Made by a program: the position numbers and the translations under genes. Positions 23,624 through 25,834 of a stretch of DNA of 25,834 nt are shown here, piece after piece. The notes beneath the pieces were generated by a model. It was not told the DNA's origin and did no database searches. It saw only the letters and a list, made by a program, of their open reading frames with translations. Source of the DNA: CAZHJA01 sp964532865 (lineage in GTDB: Bacteria > Patescibacteriota > Microgenomatia > UBA1406 > GWC2-37-13); NCBI GenBank assembly GCA_964532865.1, contig CAZHJA010000007.1, forward strand, positions 1-25,834. The letters are read 5' to 3'. Position 1 is the stretch's first letter. Each line of letters begins with the position of its first letter.

Positions 23624-25669
23624 ATGGCATTAATTATTGTAGAGTCACCAACTAAAGCTAGAACTTTCAATAGAATATTGGATAGTAAAAAACACTTTGT
23701 TTATGCAACAATGGGACATTTTAGAGATCTTCCTAAATCAAAAATATCTATAGATTTTAAAAATGAATTTAAGCCAAAATATAGCATTATTAAAGGAAAA
23801 CAAAAGATTGTAAAACAACTTAAAGAATTAGGGACAAAAAATAAAGAAATAATATTGGCAACTGATCTTGACAGAGAAGGAGAATCAATTGCATATCACG
23901 CAGCATATGTTTTAGGATTTATTAATGAAAAATGGCCAAACTTTAGTATTAAAAACAAAAAGAATCTTAAAAGAATTATATTTCATGAAATTACAGCTAA
24001 AGCTTTAAAAAATGCATTAAAAAAACCTGAAGAGTTAAGAAGTGATTTAATAAAGGCTCAACAAGCAAGAAGAATTCTTGATAGAGTAGTTGGATATGAG
24101 CTTTCTCCTCTATTGTGGAAAAAAATGGGTAAGAATTGGCTTTCTGCTGGAAGAGTTCAAACTGTAGCACTTCGTCTTATTGTAGAAAGAGAAAAAGAAA
24201 TTAAAAAATTTAAAAAAGAATTTTACTATCAAATATATGGAGATTTTAAAAATAAGCATGAAATAAAAGGAAAATTAATTGAAAAAGACGGAAAAAAATA
24301 TGAAACCATATTTAAAGTTAATTTATTTGATGGTGAATATTCATACACTAAAACAAGTATTGATAAAAAGAATGTAAATCTTATTAAAAAAGACTTAAAA
24401 ACAGACAAATACCATGTTTTTAAAATTAAGGAGACAATAAATACTAAATATCCTCCTCCGCCACACACAACCTCATTACTTCAACAAGATGCTTTTTACA
24501 GATATGGTTTTACATCTAAAATGACAATGAGATTAGCTCAAAACTTATATGAAAATGGTTTGATTACATATCATAGGACAGATTCATTTAATCTTTCATC
24601 TTATTTTGTATTTAGTGCAAAAGACTATATAGCTGAAAACTATGGTAAAAAGTATGCTCTTGATAAGCCAAGGGGCTTTAAAACCAGATCTAAAAGCGCA
24701 CAAGAGGCACATGAAGCAATTAGACCTACAAAAATAGATAGAGGAATAGAAAAACTAAAAAATTATAAAAAACTTACTATAAATCATAGGAGACTTTATC
24801 AACTTATCTTTAATAGAGCGCTTGCAACGCAGATGAAAGAGGCAAAAGTAAAACAAATTAAAGTATTTATAAAAGGAAAAAAAGGTTATTTATTTGAAAC
24901 AGATTTTTATCATGTAATATTTGACGGATTTTTAAAAGTATTAAATCCTAAATATGTTGAAAATAATTCAAAGAAAATTGATATTAAGGAAAAAGAAAAA
25001 CTGGTTTTAAAAACTATTAATGATGAGGAATGTGAAACCAAGCCTCCTTTAAGATATAACGAAGCTTCTCTTATTAAATCTCTTGAGGCAAAAGGAATTG
25101 GAAGACCATCTACATATGCTCCAATAATATCTCTTATTCAAATTAAATATTATGTTGAAAAAGAATATAGATATTTTCTTCCAACTAACCTAGGAGTAGC
25201 AATTTCTGATTATTTAAGCAAAGCTTTCCCCAAACTCTTTGATATTGGATTTACAGCAGAAATGGAAGATGGATTAGATAATATAGCTGATGGGGGAAAA
25301 GAACTAACAGAGCTTTTAAACACATTTTATAATCCTTTTAAAAAAGAACTTGATATTAAAAAGAAAGATAAAGAACTTATTAATGTTCAAGAAGACGTTA
25401 AAGAAATATGTCCTAAATGTAAGGGATCTATGATTGTAAGATTTTCTAAATTTGGCAAGTTTTTAGCTTGCAGTAATTATCCAAAATGTAAATTTACAAA
25501 ATCCTTTTTATATCTTGTTAAAGATAAAAAGTGTCCTGAGTGTGGAGGAGATATTGCCGTGAGATTTACTAAAACTAAAAAGAAGTTTTATGGCTGTTCA
25601 AACTATCCTAAATGTAAATATTCTGCATGGAAACTAAGTGATGTTGGTAAAAAAACTACAAAAAAATAA
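23624..25669 (+). CDS. topA: DNA topoisomerase I (type IA)
   Basis: A protein of 681 aa. The TOPRIM domain has Glu7 in IIVESPTKA and the acidic pair Asp81 and Asp83 in ATDLDREGE. The active-site tyrosine is Tyr316 in ITYHRTDSFNL, where the usual form is YMRTDS. AQEAHEAIRPT and the late LIKSLEAKGIGRPSTYAPII are intact. Two zinc ribbons close the protein: CPKC from residue 596 with CSNYPKCKF, and CPEC from residue 637 with CSNYPKCKY. The enzyme relaxes negative supercoils by transient single-strand breaks. The ATG is 42 bases after atpC; a TATATT box is 8 bases before it. Confidence 0.96.
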   Translation: MALIIVESPTKARTFNRILDSKKHFVYATMGHFRDLPKSKISIDFKNEFKPKYSIIKGKQKIVKQLKELGTKNKEIILATDLDREGESIAYHAAYVLGFINEKWPNFSIKNKKNLKRIIFHEITAKALKNALKKPEELRSDLIKAQQARRILDRVVGYELSPLLWKKMGKNWLSAGRVQTVALRLIVEREKEIKKFKKEFYYQIYGDFKNKHEIKGKLIEKDGKKYETIFKVNLFDGEYSYTKTSIDKKNVNLIKKDLKTDKYHVFKIKETINTKYPPPPHTTSLLQQDAFYRYGFTSKMTMRLAQNLYENGLITYHRTDSFNLSSYFVFSAKDYIAENYGKKYALDKPRGFKTRSKSAQEAHEAIRPTKIDRGIEKLKNYKKLTINHRRLYQLIFNRALATQMKEAKVKQIKVFIKGKKGYLFETDFYHVIFDGFLKVLNPKYVENNSKKIDIKEKEKLVLKTINDEECETKPPLRYNEASLIKSLEAKGIGRPSTYAPIISLIQIKYYVEKEYRYFLPTNLGVAISDYLSKAFPKLFDIGFTAEMEDGLDNIADGGKELTELLNTFYNPFKKELDIKKKDKELINVQEDVKEICPKCKGSMIVRFSKFGKFLACSNYPKCKFTKSFLYLVKDKKCPECGGDIAVRFTKTKKKFYGCSNYPKCKYSAWKLSDVGKKTTKK

Positions 25670-25695
25670 AGCTTTAAATATTTTAACTTATAGAT

Positions 25696-25709
25696 TATAA
25701 TAGTAAGGT
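25696..25709 (+). promoter_or_regulatory. Probable -10 element of rplS, leaderless type
   Basis: A perfect TATAAT (25696-25701) ends 8 bases before the rplS ATG, matching the topA arrangement. The expected transcription start lies one or two bases before the codon. A TTTAAA at 25673-25678 is a weak -35 candidate at 17-base spacing. Confidence 0.5.
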
Positions 25710-25834
25710 ATGGCAAACAAATTTATATATAAGGACAAAACATATTCAATAGGGGATACAGTTTCGATAAATTATATTATTAAAGAAAAAAAGAGAGAAA
25801 GAAAACAATTATTTAAAGGAATATTATTAAATAT
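25710..25834 (+). CDS. rplS: Ribosomal protein L19, N-terminal part (runs off the window)
   Basis: The first 41 codons read MANKFIYKDKTYSIGDTVSI and then NYIIKEKKRERKQLFKGILLN. The GDTV and (R/K)-x-R-x-Q-x-F-x-G segments are the hallmark of L19, which lies at the 30S-50S interface of the ribosome. The reading frame is open to the last base. It follows topA by 40 bases. Confidence 0.85.
   Translation, partial: MANKFIYKDKTYSIGDTVSINYIIKEKKRERKQLFKGILLN

Noticed and set aside
1..25834. Alternative genetic code with TGA as glycine
   Set aside because: TGA ends several intact genes (atpH, atpA) and the glycine positions of conserved motifs use GGN codons.
1..25834. CRISPR arrays, insertion sequences, integrases, phage genes
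   Set aside because: No spaced repeats, transposase motifs or terminal inverted repeats were found; the region looks like core chromosome with a surface-protein insertion.

Overview
The window is strongly AT-rich, uses the standard code, and looks like a chromosome segment of a Candidate Phyla Radiation (Patescibacteria) bacterium, most likely of the Microgenomates group. The evidence is very short spacers, few Shine-Dalgarno sites, compact subunits (an AtpH with only its C-terminal half), small surface proteins with dockerin and LysM modules, and the general look of the proteins. TGA ends several genes (atpH, atpA), which argues against the Gracilibacteria/Absconditabacteria code in which TGA is glycine. 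The phylum call is an inference from protein style, not from a marker tree.

Layout. Bases 1-911 hold the 3' part of an O-antigen ligase-like membrane protein that is interrupted by an in-frame TAG. A minus-strand block (886-2494) alternates tRNAs with surface-protein genes: tRNA-Asp, a two-LysM membrane protein, tRNA-Gly, tRNA-Thr, then a membrane-anchored Ig-like protein. On the plus strand follow lemA-htpX (envelope stress type pair), an unusually long asparagine synthetase fused to a coenzyme F420:glutamate-ligase-like domain, a small minus-strand zinc-motif gene, gatC-gatA-gatB (tRNA amidotransferase), and dnaE (replicative polymerase with an apparently complete PHP metal site).

Bases 13542-17134 carry three consecutive single-pass surface proteins: one ending in a dockerin, one with a cohesin-like region plus a dockerin, and one with a cohesin. 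They look like a self-contained cohesin-dockerin surface assembly. The first of them contains a run of 100 N flanked by a perfect 55-base duplication. This is almost certainly a scaffolding artefact; collapsing it restores a complete dockerin and the natural stop.

Bases 17194-23581 are a complete F-type ATP synthase operon in the order atpZ/I-like, B, E, F, H, A, G, D, C. It starts from a good promoter that would give a nearly leaderless transcript. The c subunit has proton-type residues, and atpB contains a hairpin plus T-run that resembles an intrinsic terminator inside the gene. The window closes with topA and the start of rplS (L19). These two share a nearly identical 20-base start region with a -10-like box 8 bases before the ATG.

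The best candidates for something undescribed are the AsnB/F420-ligase-like fusion, the compact cohesin-dockerin operon, the leaderless-style promoters, and the terminator-like structure inside atpB. No CRISPR array, insertion sequence, phage gene or rRNA was seen, and no stretch over 300 bases lacks a gene.
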